Assembly: GCF_038502225.1 (NCBI RefSeq)
Contig: NC_091378.1
Location: forward strand, 5,224,425-5,288,424
Origin: Cherax quadricarinatus
Lineage: Eukaryota > Arthropoda > Malacostraca > Decapoda > Parastacidae
DNA: 64,000 nucleotides
Direction of reading: 5' to 3'
Shown: one piece after another, positions 39,716-51,912 of the stretch
Position numbering within the stretch: the first letter of the stretch is position 1
Layout of the letters: every line of letters starts with the position of its first letter
Notes under the pieces: model-generated
The model's database searches: none
What the model was told of the DNA's origin: nothing
What the model saw: only the letters and a program-made list of their open reading frames with translations
Made by a program: the position numbers and the translations under genes

Positions 39716-40345
39716 TGGATAACAGGGGATAGCAAGGAATAACAGGGATAACAGGGATAACAAGGAATAACAGGGATAACAAGGAATAACAGGGATAACA
39801 GGGATAACAAGGAATAACAGGGATAACAAGGAATAACAGGGATAACAAGGAATAATAGGGATAACAAGGAATAACAGGGATAACAGGGATAACAAGGAAT
39901 AACAGGGATAACAAGCAATAATAGGGATAACAAGGAATAACAGGGATAACGAGGAACAATAGGGATAACAGGATAACAAGGAATAATAGGGATAACAAGG
40001 AATAACAGGGATAACAAGGAATAACAGGGATAACAAGTAATAGGGATAACAAGGAATAACAGGGATAACAAGGAATAATAGGGATAACAGAATAACAGGG
40101 ATAACAAGGAATAATAGGGATAACAAGGAATAACAGGGATAACAAGGAATAATAGGGATAACAGGATAACAAGGAATAATAGGGATAACAAGGAATAACA
40201 GGGATAACAAGGAATAACAAGGAATAACAGGGATAACAAGGAATAACAGGGATAACAAGGAATAACAGGGGTAACAAGGAATAACAGGGGTAACAAGGAA
40301 TAACAGGGATAACAAGGAATAACAGGGATAACAAGGAATAACAGA
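39716..40345. repeat. ~19-bp minisatellite (GGGATAACAAGGAATAACA)
   Basis: About 34 units with length variation. Fusions such as TAGGGATAACAGGATAAC (39960, about 40155) match 16 of 18 bases of the I-SceI homing site, almost certainly by chance. Minus-strand frames (Ile-Pro-Cys-Tyr-Pro type) are artefacts. Confidence 0.95.
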
Positions 40346-40387
40346 ACTGTGGGATAAACGAAACACACAGAAGACAATTTTTTATGG

Positions 40388-41400
40388 ACCATACATAAAC
40401 AGTACAGTGAACCATACATAAACAGTACAGTGAGCCATACATCAACAGTACAGTGAACCATGCATAAACAGTACAGTGAACCATACATAAACAGTACAGT
40501 GAACCATGCATAAACAGTACAGTGAACCATACATAAACAGTACAGTGAACCATACATAAACAGTACAGTGAACCATACATACAGTACAGTGAACCATACA
40601 TAAACAGTACAGTGAACCATACATAAACATTAGTGAACCATACATAAACAGTACAGTGAACCATACATAAACATTAGTGAACCATACATAAACAGTACAG
40701 TGAACCATACATCAACATTACAGTGAACCATACATAAACAGTACAGTGAACCATACATAAACAGTACAGTGAACCATACATAAACAGTACAGTGAACCAT
40801 ACATCAACATTACAGTGAACCATACATAAACATTACAGTGAACCATACATAAACAGTACAGTGAACCATACATCAACATTACAGTGAACCATACATAAAC
40901 AGTACAGTGAACCATACATAAACATTACAGTGAACCATACATAAACAGTACAGTGAACCATACATAAACATTAGTGAACCATACATAAACAGTACAGTGA
41001 ACCATACATAAACAGTACAGTGAACCATACATAAACATTACAGTGAACCATACATAAACATTACAGTGAACCATACATAAACAATACAGTGAACCATACA
41101 TAAACAATACAGTGAACCATACATCAACAGTAGAGTGAACCATACATAAACAATACAGTGAACCATACATAAACATTACAGTGAACCATATATCAACATT
41201 ACAGTGAACCATACATAAACAGTACAGTGAACCATACATAAACAATACAGTGAACCATACATAAACATTACAGTGAACCATATATCAACATTACAGTGAA
41301 CCATACATCAACAGTACAGTGAACCATACATCAACAGTACAGTGAACCATACATAAACAGTACAGTGAACCATACATCAACAGTACAGTGAACCATACAT
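40388..41400. repeat. 23-bp minisatellite, about 44 copies
   Basis: Unit AGTACAGTGAACCATACA plus TAAAC, with TCAAC, ATTACAG and CAATACAG variants and occasional deletions of CAG. Confidence 0.96.
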
Positions 41401-41867
41401 TAGAAGCGGGTGACCCTCCGTTGGTGCTACGCATGTGATAGCAAGTTCGACCGTTTGTTCCTCTGCCATAACGACCGGATTAGCATAAAATTCACATAGC
41501 GCAAGACCTGCCCTGTTTAACTCCCCCCCCCCCAAAAAAAAAACGACCCCCCCCCACAAAAAAATGATTGCATTTCCCGGAGTTACATTATTCCATTTTT
41601 CCCCCGACTTTGAAAGCGGTTGCCAGAACCAAAATAGCTTTTTTCAGAGCGGAATTTTGGATATAATTTTGACCAGTGATGGAGTATGGTGAAGATGAAA
41701 AAGACACTGGGTATGAGGGAGGGGGGTCATGAAAATAAAAAAAAATAGAAAATACCAGGATTTTTTTTTTTTTTAGCTGGGTGACGCAGCTCAGGCGATA
41801 GTGGAGAATTTACTGTCCTGGCTTCGCCAACTTTGGGGCCAGGGAAAAATTTAATTCTGGAGGTTAC
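41401..41867. other. spacer with homopolymer runs, no gene seen
   Basis: Contains C/A runs (41521-41567) and a T16-like run (about 41760-41775). No supported frame. Confidence 0.5.
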
Positions 41868-42050
41868 TCGGCCCTTGTGTCTGCTACCCTGAGTCATTCA
41901 GGGCCTTGTTTGATACCCTGAGTCATTCAGAGCGTTGTGCCTGATTCCCTGAGTCAGTCAGGGCCTTGATACCCTGACTTAGTCAAGAACTTTGATACAC
42001 TGACTCAGTCAGGGCCTTGTGTCTGATACCCTGAGTGTTTCAGGGGTCTT
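41868..42050. repeat. ~30-bp minisatellite with dyad
   Basis: About six units of GATACCCTGAGTCATTCAGGG plus CCTTGTGTCT. CCCTGA-5 nt-TCAGGG is an inverted repeat. Confidence 0.85.
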
Positions 42051-42051
42051 G

Positions 42052-42185
<134 letters not shown>

Positions 42186-42689
42186 AGAGATATAATAGTT
42201 CATCTGGCTAGCTGGCACCCCACATGCTACCAATAACAGCCCCTTAGCTACAATCTCCAAACAATCAAACTCACGCTGCAAGCACCCCCTCCCCCCTTAA
42301 CTGCTACGATAACCAAACAAGGGTGCCACCCCCTGACGACCCCCCACTCATAACTACTTCAACTACCCTATTCCAGCCCGGGAAAAACACACACACACAC
42401 GCAAAAGAAATCCTGCCCTAATTAGCAGAAATAGTTGAAAATAATTCAACGTAAGGCCAAAGTCGAACCAATTACCGGCCTCTGGTTGGAGTTTGTTTAC
42501 CATAAGGGTCGTTACGGTTGTCTTAATAGGGTAGTTTATTATGGTGGCTGAGGCACAGCTGGTGCACCCAGCCACGGGGGGTCCAAACAACCCACATGTC
42601 TTGAACATGTCTGGGTTCACGTGTTGAGGGTGCCTGATACATGTTAGTAACTTGATATGGTTGTTTTGTAGCTGGGAGAACGCACTGTG

Positions 42690-43185
42690 TTGGTGCTGGC
42701 AGAACACTGTGTTCTTGTTGGTGCTGGTAGAACACTGTGTTCTTGTTGATGCTGAGAGAACACTGTTCTTGCTGGTGCTGGGAGAACACTGTGTTCTTGT
42801 TGGTGCTGGTAGAACACTGTGTTCTTGTTGGTGCTGTGAGAACACTGTGTTCTTGTTGGTGCTGTGAGAACACCCAGTGTTCTTGTGGGTACTGGGAGAA
42901 CACTGTGTTCTTGTTGGTACTGTGAGAACACTGTGTTCTTGTTGGTGCTGTGAGAACACTGTGTTCTTGTTGGTGCTGTGAGAACACCCAGTGTTCTTGT
43001 GGGTACTGGGAGAACACTGTGTTCTTGTTGTCATTGGTAGAACACAGGTATTATTGTCACTTGTAGAACGCCCCAGCGTTCTTGTTGCCATTGGTTGAAC
43101 ACCCAAGTGTTCTTGTTCCACTGGTAGAACACACAGGAATTACTGTCAGGTGTTCTTGTTGCCATTGGTAGAACACCCAGGTGTT
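42690..43185. repeat. 30-bp minisatellite carrying AGAACACTGTGTTCT
   Basis: Unit GAGAACACTGTGTTCTTG plus TTGGTGCTGGTA. Nine units (42701, 42729, 42783, 42811, 42839, 42897, 42925, 42953, 43009) hold the perfect AGAACA-CTG-TGTTCT palindrome. Others have ACCCAGTGTTCT. The right end is diverged. Overlapping minus-strand Gln/Glu/His frames are artefacts. Confidence 0.93.
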
Positions 43186-43344
43186 CTAACATTACTTGAA
43201 CTACGGTGTTCAAATAGGCTGATACAATGTGTACTTTATCCTGAAACTGCGTATCACGAATATCCATATTTTTCCTGGAGGTTAAACTCGATCTAAACAG
43301 ACGTTCTCCAGGTATCGCCCAAATGTGGAGCCTCACTGATGATA

Positions 43345-43555
43345 AGGAAAGTACCATGGAAACTGTCAAGGAAAGTGCCAGGGAAAGTGTCTAGGGAAGT
43401 GCCAAGGAAAGTGTTGAGGAAAGTGCCAAGAAAAGTATCAAGGGAAGTGCCACGAAAAGTGTCAAGGAAAGTGCCAAGACAATTTCCAAGGATAATGTTC
43501 AGAATAGTGCCAAGAAAAGTATCAAGGAAAGTGCCAAAAAAGTGTCAAGGAAGGG
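43345..43555. repeat. ~20-bp minisatellite (AAAGTGCCAAGG / AAAGTGTCAAGG)
   Basis: About 20 half-units of 10 to 11 bp, moderately diverged. The Lys/Val/Pro/Arg frame is repeat-derived. Confidence 0.88.
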
Positions 43556-43628
43556 GGTCACTCAGGTGACTACATTGTCAACTTGGCGACCTTTATCAAT
43601 CACGAAGAAATGTGTGAAGAAATTTGAA

Positions 43629-43828
43629 GTCACACTGGTCACAAATGACGTCACCAAGGTCACAAATGACGTAACCAAAGTCATATGACGTCAGCAATGT
43701 CACAAATGACGTCACCAAGGTCACAAATGACGTCACCAAGGTCAAACAACGTCACCAAGGTCACAAATAACGTCACTAAGGTCACAAATGACGTCACCAA
43801 AGTCATATGACGTCAGCAAGGTCTCGAG
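43629..43828. repeat. ~21-bp minisatellite carrying CRE palindromes
   Basis: Units of GGTCACAAATGACGTCACCAA. Six retain a perfect TGACGTCA and three have one change (GACGTAA, AACGTCA). It lies just left of the (GA)n-retrotransposon array. Confidence 0.92.
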
Positions 43829-43865
43829 GAGGTGAAGGTCAGGAAAAATGGGATAAAAGTGGGAG

Positions 43866-43869
<4 letters not shown>

Positions 43870-43905
<36 letters not shown>
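43870..43905. repeat. (GA)n tract 1, left border of the retrotransposon array
   Basis: About 17 GA dinucleotides upstream of the first, 25-bp element remnant. It shows that GA repeat existed before (5' of) the first insertion. Confidence 0.95.
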
Positions 43906-43906
<1 letters not shown>

Positions 43907-43925
43907 CTTGTAAAACCCTGTGTAT

Positions 43926-43930
<5 letters not shown>
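43906..43930 (+). mobile_element. 25-bp 3'-terminal remnant of the GA-associated LINE (copy 0)
   Basis: CCTTGTAAAACCCTGTGTA then TGAAAG matches the terminal sequence of the three larger copies (CCTTGTCAAACCCTGTGTA then A-rich). It lies inside (GA)n on both sides. This is an extremely 5'-truncated copy. Confidence 0.75.
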
Positions 43931-44312
<382 letters not shown>

Positions 44313-44314
44313 TT

Positions 44315-45804
44315 ATGAACTTATTCCACCTCTAAATCGACAGGATGGGACCACCTCTACTAGTAGTCAAGAGAAGGCAGACCTCTTTGCTGAACACTTT
44401 GCTACCAAAATGCAAGTTCCTGATCCAGCAAGGGACCCTCCTTGGCTAGCTGCAAGAACTGTGTCAAAACTGTCAGTGGTGACAATAAGGCAGGAGGAGG
44501 TGCATTTCCTTCTTAAATCACTTGACCAAGAAAAGGCTGTGGGCCCAGACAAGTTGAGCCCAAGATTGTTGAGAAGATGTGCAGACCAGCTAGCAGCACC
44601 TCTAACTCGCATCTTTCAGCACTGCCTAGTACAGTGTAAATGGCCCTCTCCATGGAAAGAGGCAAATGTAGTCCCTGTTCACAAAAAGAAGAGCAGAGCA
44701 GAAATCAGCAACTACAGACCAGTGTCACTCCTGGCAATCACTGGTAAGATCCTTGAGACAATAATCTCAAGACAAATGACAGATTTTTTTGACTACCACT
44801 CACTACTTTGTGATCGTCAATATGGCTTCAGGAAAGGTTACTCTGCTGCTGATCTGTTGTTAAACCTCTCCACTAAGTGGCACCAGTCACTGGATGAATC
44901 CAAAGTCAGCTGTGTGGTAGCACTGGACATTGCTGGCGCTTTCGACCGGGTGTGGCACCAGGGCCTCTTAGCAAAACTTCAAGCACTGGGAATTGCAGGC
45001 TCTACGCTATGTCTCCTCAGTGATTACCTTCATGGTAGATCTCTAAGTGTAGTCCTCAATGGAACGGAATCAGCAAGGCATCCTATTGGGGCAAGCGTTC
45101 CACAAGGAAGTGTGCTGGGTCCACTGTTATGGAATGTCTACTTCAACGACCTTCTTCATCTCATCCCAGAATCACATGCATATGCAGACGACTGTACACT
45201 GACATTCACTTATCCAAGAGAAGAAATGCCAGCTGCTCTAAGCTACATCAATCACCAGCTGAGAGCTATATCAGCTTGGGGAAATAGATGGCAAGTAACA
45301 TTTGCACCTGAAAAAACGCAAATGATGTTCGTCTCTAGGCACCATGATGGTAATGCTGGCGCAGTAGTAGTAGGGATTGCAAGATTCTGTACGAGGCACA
45401 AGTACGCTCGCAACTTGAGTATGCTCCACTTTCTTGGTTTGTCTTTCCCCCCCTCTCATCTGCGACTGCTTGACAGAGCAGAGAACAGAGCAAGACGTCT
45501 CATCTCTCGCCTGGACCCATCCTGGATAGATCTGTCATTTCAGCAGAGCCTTCAACCTAGGAGGGATGTGGGTGGCCTTACTGTTATGTACAAGGCCAAT
45601 ATTGTCAAAGTACCACACTTGGATCCACTTCGAGGACAGCGTGAAACAAGCATTTATGCCACAAGACGGGCAGAAAGCAGCAACTTCACTCTGGGTGTAC
45701 CCTTCTCCAGAACTTCACTTCATCTGAGATCCTATATACCCAGGATGACTCGAGTATGGAACACATTCGTACAGCATAATGATGTCAACGAGATAGTCAG
45801 TTGA
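44315..45804 (+). pseudogene. reverse transcriptase fragment of copy 1
   Basis: Contains the RT core: VGPDKLSP, NYRPVSLL, RQYGFRKGYSAADLL, VALDIAGAFDRVWH, ASVPQGSVLGPLLWN and the catalytic AYADD. Compared with copy 3, about 157 bp are missing after AGAVV, between short AGTA repeats. A +1 base before the C7 run restores the frame, so the net loss is 156 bp (52 codons) with a short out-of-frame patch between the two. A 2-bp deletion near 45796 then shifts the end to a premature stop (VNEIVS), losing about 25 C-terminal residues. The endonuclease is absent. A role in transposition is excluded for this copy by truncation. Confidence 0.88.
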
Positions 45805-45996
45805 TCAAATGAAAATGCTGGCCCACAGATGGCTCCAACTTCATCCTGTTCCCTACTTGTATGTCTCATAACAATAAAAATGCTTTCAAATGAGCTGATG
45901 TAGGTAACAGCTCTTAGCTTGCCAATAAAGTTAGGAATCCTTAACCTGTAAATAGCTTGTCAATAAAGCTAGGGATCCTTAACCTTGTCAAACCCT

Positions 45997-46002
<6 letters not shown>
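44315..46002 (+). mobile_element. GA-associated CR1/L2-like non-LTR retrotransposon, copy 1 (5'-truncated)
   Basis: Starts in ORF2 just upstream of the reverse transcriptase and runs to the conserved 3' end (AATAAA signals, then AACCTTGTCAAACCCTGTA). It is followed by only AAA and then (GA)n. Near identical to copies 2 and 3 outside its own lesions, so recent. Confidence 0.92.

Positions 46003-46071
<69 letters not shown>
46003..46071. repeat. (GA)n tract 3
   Basis: About 34 GA dinucleotides between copies 1 and 2, ending in (GTA)n that leads into the inverted 5' junction of copy 2. Confidence 0.96.
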
Positions 46072-46074
<3 letters not shown>

Positions 46075-46084
46075 TAGTAGTAGT

Positions 46085-47502
46085 AGTAGTGAGTGGTAGT
46101 CAAAAAAGACAAATGACAGAGTTTTTTGACTACCACTCACTACTTTGTGATCGTCAATATGGCTTCAGGAAAGGTTACTCTGCTGCTGATCTGTTGTTAA
46201 ACCTCTACACTAAGTGGCACCAGTCACTGGATGAATCCAAAGTCAGCTGTGTGGTAGCACTGGACATTGCTGGCGCTTTCGACCGGGTGTGGCACCAGGG
46301 CCTCTTAGCAAAACTTCAAGCACTGGGAATTGCAGGCTCTACGCTATGTCTCCTCAGTGATTACCTTCATGGTAGATCTCTAAGTGTAGTTCTCAATGGA
46401 ACGGAATCAGCAAGACATCCTATTGGGGCAAGTGTTCCACAAGGAAGCGTGCTGGGTCCATTGTTATGGAATGTCTACATCAATGACCTTCTTCATCTCA
46501 TCCCAGAATCACATGCATATGCAGATGACTGTACACTGACATTCACTTATCCAAGAGAAGAAATGCCAGCTGCTCTAAGCTACATCAATCACCAGCTGAG
46601 AGCTATATCAGCTTGGGGAAATAGATGGCAAGTAACATTTGCACCTGAGAAAACGCAAATGATGATCGTCTCTAGGCACCATGATGGTAATGCTGGAGCA
46701 GTAGTAAGGATGAATGGGAGGGTGTTGGCACCTGGAGAAGAAGTTGATATCCTTGGGGTGAAATTTGACTCCAAACTAACCATGAAGAACCATGTTGTAA
46801 ATCTTGCAAACAAGGCAGCCAGGAAGCTTACAGCACTTCGCCGTATCTCGCATCTGCTTGACAGTAGGGGTTGCAAGATCCTGTACGAGGCACAAGTACG
46901 CTCACACCTTGAGTATGCTCCACTTTCTTGGTTTGCCTGCCCCCCCCCCCTCTCATCTGCGACTGCTTGACAGAGTAGAGAACAGAGCAAGACGTCTCAT
47001 CTCTCGCCTGGACCCATCCTGGATTGATCTGTCATTTCAGCAGAGCCTTCAACCTAGGAGGGATGTGGGTGGCCTTACTGTTATGTACAAGGCCAATATT
47101 GTCAAAGTACCACACTTGGATCCACTTCGAGGATAGCGTGAAACAAGCTTTTATGCCACAAGACGGGCAGAAAGCAGCAACTTCACTCTGGCTGTACCCT
47201 TCTCCAGAACATCACTCCATCTGAGATCATACATACCCAGGATGACTCGAGTATGGAACAAATTCGTACAGCATAATGATGTCAACAAGATAAAGTCAGT
47301 TGATCAAATGAAAATGCTGGCCCACAGATGGCTCCAACTTCATCCTGTTCCCTACTTGTATGTCTCATAACAATAAAAATGCTTTCAAATGAGCTGATGT
47401 AGGTAACAGCTCTTAGCTTGCCAATAAAGTTAGGAATCCTTAACCTGTAAATAGCTTGTCAATAAAGCTAGGGATCCTTAACCTTGTCGAACCCTGTGTA
47501 AG
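46085..47502 (+). mobile_element. GA-associated non-LTR retrotransposon, copy 2 (5'-truncated, inverted junction)
   Basis: The first 23 bp (46085-46107) are the exact reverse complement of 46122-46144, which lies 14 bp inside the same element. After that the element is colinear with copy 3 to its 3' end and is followed by about 39 A and then (GA)n. The fold-back at the 5' end is a template-switch or 5'-inversion type junction. Confidence 0.92.
46108..47370 (+). pseudogene. reverse transcriptase C-terminal half of copy 2
   Basis: Begins at RQMTEFFDYHSLL (residue 521 of the copy 3 ORF2) and retains the GAFDRVWH, SVPQGSVLGP and AYADD motifs and the C-terminal thumb/connection part (HVVNLANKAARKL, VRSHLEYAPLSW). 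A C-run before SHLRLL has grown from 7 to 11, shifting the frame near 46940. A CAG-to-TAG nonsense change sits at 47134-47136. The final part, NKIKSVDQMKML onward, ends at the ancestral TAA at 47370. Confidence 0.88.
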
Positions 47503-48878
<1,376 letters not shown>

Positions 48879-48888
48879 CCACTTAATC

Positions 48889-51549
48889 ATGAGGAGCCAG
48901 TCTATCAGCATCCTGTCGGCCAACATTAGAGGTTTCATCACTAATGTTGGAGAGCTCACACATAGTTTTGTGAACACTCGACGTCCCGACATGATAGCTG
49001 TTGTTGAAACATTTTTGGATGACAGGACTCCAGAAAATTTTGCAAGAATTGCTGGCTACACCTCATGGATGAGAAGAGACAGGCAAGGGCAAGGAGGAGG
49101 TGTTGCTGTGTGCTTCTCTAAAAGTGTTCATGCCCAGCACATTGATGTTGCCACCCCTACACATCTTGAAATGATGTTCTTCAAGCTCTGTATAAACACT
49201 AGTACCTCTGTACTAGCATGTGCAATGTACAGACCTCAGTGGCAACATGCAGACCCTATCAACTTCCTAATGGAAAATATTGACTCCCTTCTGCTACAAC
49301 ACAACTGTCAACATATTATAATTGTTGGTGACCTCAACCAGCACCTTATACAGAGGGACTTTGATGACCTCCTTGCAGTGTTTGACATGGGAAACTTTGT
49401 TGATTTCCCTACTCATATCTCTGGCTCCTCCCTTGACCCAGTAGTGAGTGATCTGGCAGAAGGCATAGTCACTTGTCAACCCCTCGGCTATGTTGGATCG
49501 TCTGACCAAAAGGCTGTTTTTACGACACTTAAGATCCCAACAGAACGAGGTGAGGAGTCCACACGCACAACCTGGCTATGGGAAAGAGGTAATTGGCCAC
49601 CCCTTTGCTCTGAGCTCGCCACCACCGACTGGAATGCTCTTCTCCAAGGGGATGTTGACAACCAAGCGAAAGCCTTCACTGGACACATCCTTAATCTACA
49701 ACAAGAACACATTCCTCACCGGCAATATGTGACGAAGCCTACAGATCAGCCTTGGTTTGGCTTTCATTGTAGAGAGGCTGCTACTGCTAAGTACAAAGCA
49801 TGGCGATGGTATAAGAGACATCCTACCACCTATAACAGGAACTTGCACATGCAAGCCTGTAGGCATATGGGTGATGTTCAAAAGTGGGCCATTGCTAAAT
49901 GGGAGGCGGACACTAAAAGAAAGTTAGCATCAGGTAGGGTAGGCTCCAAAACCTGGTGGTCCCTGGTCAAGGACAGACAAGGTTATCTGCCTGATGAACT
50001 TATTCCACCTCTAAATCGACAGGATGGGACCACCTCTACTAGTAGTCAAGAGAAGGCGGACCTCTTTGCTGAACACTTTGCTACCAAAATGCAAGTTCCT
50101 GATCCAGCAAGGGACCCTCCTTGGCTAGCTGCAAGAACTGTGTCAAAACTGTCAGTGGTGACAATAAGGCAGGAGGAGGTGCATTTCCTACTTAAATCGC
50201 TTGACCAAGAAAAGGCTGTGGGCCCAGACAAGTTGAGCCCAAGATTGTTGAGAAGATGTGCAGACCAGCTAGCAGCACCTCTAACTCGCATCTTTCAGCA
50301 CTGCCTAGTACAGTGTAAATGGCCCTCTCTATGGAAAGAGGCAAATGTAGTCCCTGTTCACAAAAAGAAGAGCAGAGCAGAAATCAGCAACTACAGACCA
50401 GTGTCACTCCTGTCAATCACTGGTAAGATCCTTGAGACAATAATCTCAAGACAAATGACAGAGTTTTTTGACTACCACTCACTACTTTGTGATCGTCAAT
50501 ATGGCTTCAGGAAAGGTTACTCTGCTGCTGATCTGTTGTTAAACCTCTCCACTAAGTGGCACCAGTCACTGGATGAATCCAAAGTCAGCTGTGTGGTAGC
50601 ACTGGACATTGCTGGCGCTTTCGACCGGGTGTGGCACCAGGGCCTCTTAGCAAAACTTCAAGCACTGGGAATTGCAGGCTCTACGCTATGTCTCCTCAGT
50701 GATTACCTTCATGGTAGATCTCTAAGTGTAGTTCTCAATGGAATGGAATCAGCAAGACATCCTATTGGGGCAAGTGTTCCACAAGGAAGCGTGCTGGGTC
50801 CATTGTTATGGAATGTCTACTTCAACGACCTTCTTCATCTCATCCCAGAATCATATGCATATGCAGATGACTGTACACTGACATTCACTTATCCAAGAGA
50901 AGAAATGCCAGCTGCTCTAAGCTACATCAATCACCAGCTGAGAGCTATATCAGCTTGGGGAAATAGATGGCAAGTAACATTTGCACCTGAGAAAACGCAA
51001 ATGATGATCGTCTCTAGGAACCATGATGGTAATGCTGGTGCAGTAGTAAGGATGAATGGGAGGATGTTGGCACCTGGAGAAGAAGTTGATATCCTTGGGG
51101 TGAAATTTGACTCCAAACTAACCATGAAGAACCACGTTGTAAATCTTGCAAACAAGGCAGCCAGGAAGCTTACAGCACTTCGCCGTATCTCCCATCTGCT
51201 TGACAGTAGGGGTTGCAAGATCCTGTACGAGGCACAAGTACGCTCACACCTTGAGTATGCTCCACTTTCTTGGTTTTCCTGCCCCCCCTCTCATCTGCGA
51301 CTGCTTGACAGAGTAGAGAACAGAGCAAGACGTCTCATCTCTCGCCTGGACCCATCCTGGATAGATCTGTCATTTCAGCAGAGCCTTCAACATAGGAGGG
51401 ATGTGGGTGGCCTTACTGTTATGTACAAGGCCAATATTGTCAAAATACCACACTTGGATCCACTTCGAGGACAGCGTGAAACAAGCTTTTATGCCACAAG
51501 ACGGGCAGAAAGCAGCAACTTCACTCTGGTTGTACCCTTCTCCATCTGA
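48889..51549 (+). CDS. ORF2: endonuclease plus reverse transcriptase, C-terminus frameshifted
   Basis: 886 codons from the ATG at 48889. I prefer it to the upstream in-frame ATG at 48763, because the intervening residues overlap ORF1 and LSANIRG begins the endonuclease right after it. Endonuclease/exonuclease/phosphatase domain about 5-215: LSANIRG, VVETFL (Glu40), GGGVAV, YRPQ, GDLNQH (147-152), LDPVVSD, then SDQ at 205-207 where the family normally has SDH. Reverse transcriptase about 430-710: VGPDKLSP, NYRPVSLL, YGFRKG, LDIAGAFDRVWH, SVPQGSVLGP and catalytic AYADD (657-661). Then a thumb-like C-terminus ending LVVPFSI. A 13-bp deletion at about 51543 removes the last ~50 residues present in copies 1-2; the ancestral stop would be near 51695. 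No RNase H domain is evident. Role: nicks target DNA and primes reverse transcription in the nucleus. Probably inactive here. Confidence 0.88.
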   Translation: MRSQSISILSANIRGFITNVGELTHSFVNTRRPDMIAVVETFLDDRTPENFARIAGYTSWMRRDRQGQGGGVAVCFSKSVHAQHIDVATPTHLEMMFFKLCINTSTSVLACAMYRPQWQHADPINFLMENIDSLLLQHNCQHIIIVGDLNQHLIQRDFDDLLAVFDMGNFVDFPTHISGSSLDPVVSDLAEGIVTCQPLGYVGSSDQKAVFTTLKIPTERGEESTRTTWLWERGNWPPLCSELATTDWNALLQGDVDNQAKAFTGHILNLQQEHIPHRQYVTKPTDQPWFGFHCREAATAKYKAWRWYKRHPTTYNRNLHMQACRHMGDVQKWAIAKWEADTKRKLASGRVGSKTWWSLVKDRQGYLPDELIPPLNRQDGTTSTSSQEKADLFAEHFATKMQVPDPARDPPWLAARTVSKLSVVTIRQEEVHFLLKSLDQEKAVGPDKLSPRLLRRCADQLAAPLTRIFQHCLVQCKWPSLWKEANVVPVHKKKSRAEISNYRPVSLLSITGKILETIISRQMTEFFDYHSLLCDRQYGFRKGYSAADLLLNLSTKWHQSLDESKVSCVVALDIAGAFDRVWHQGLLAKLQALGIAGSTLCLLSDYLHGRSLSVVLNGMESARHPIGASVPQGSVLGPLLWNVYFNDLLHLIPESYAYADDCTLTFTYPREEMPAALSYINHQLRAISAWGNRWQVTFAPEKTQMMIVSRNHDGNAGAVVRMNGRMLAPGEEVDILGVKFDSKLTMKNHVVNLANKAARKLTALRRISHLLDSRGCKILYEAQVRSHLEYAPLSWFSCPPSHLRLLDRVENRARRLISRLDPSWIDLSFQQSLQHRRDVGGLTVMYKANIVKIPHLDPLRGQRETSFYATRRAESSNFTLVVPFSI

Positions 51550-51823
51550 GATCATACATACCCAGGATGACTCGAGTATGGAACACATTCGTTCAGCATA
51601 ATGATGTCAACGAGATAAAGTCAGTTGATCAAATGAAAATGCTGGCCCACAGATGGCTCCAACTTCATCCTGTTCCCTACTTGTATGTCTCATAACAATA
51701 AAAATGCTTTCAAATGAGCTGATGTAGGTAACAGCTCTTAGCTTGCCAATAAAGTTAGGAATCCTTAACCTGTAAATAGCTGTCAATAAAGCTAGGGATC
51801 CTTAACCTTGTCAAACCCTGTGT

Positions 51824-51839
51824 AAAAAAAAAAAAAAAA

Positions 51840-51911
<72 letters not shown>
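51824..51911. repeat. poly(A) (~25) followed by (GA)n tract 5
   Basis: Tail of copy 3 and the right border of the array. Unique sequence starts at about 51912. Confidence 0.95.

Positions 51912-51912
<1 letters not shown>

Noticed and set aside
39960..40175. I-SceI homing endonuclease sites (TAGGGATAACAGGATAAC)
   Set aside because: 16 of 18 bases match, but they arise from fusion of two 19-bp repeat units. No intron or homing gene is nearby.
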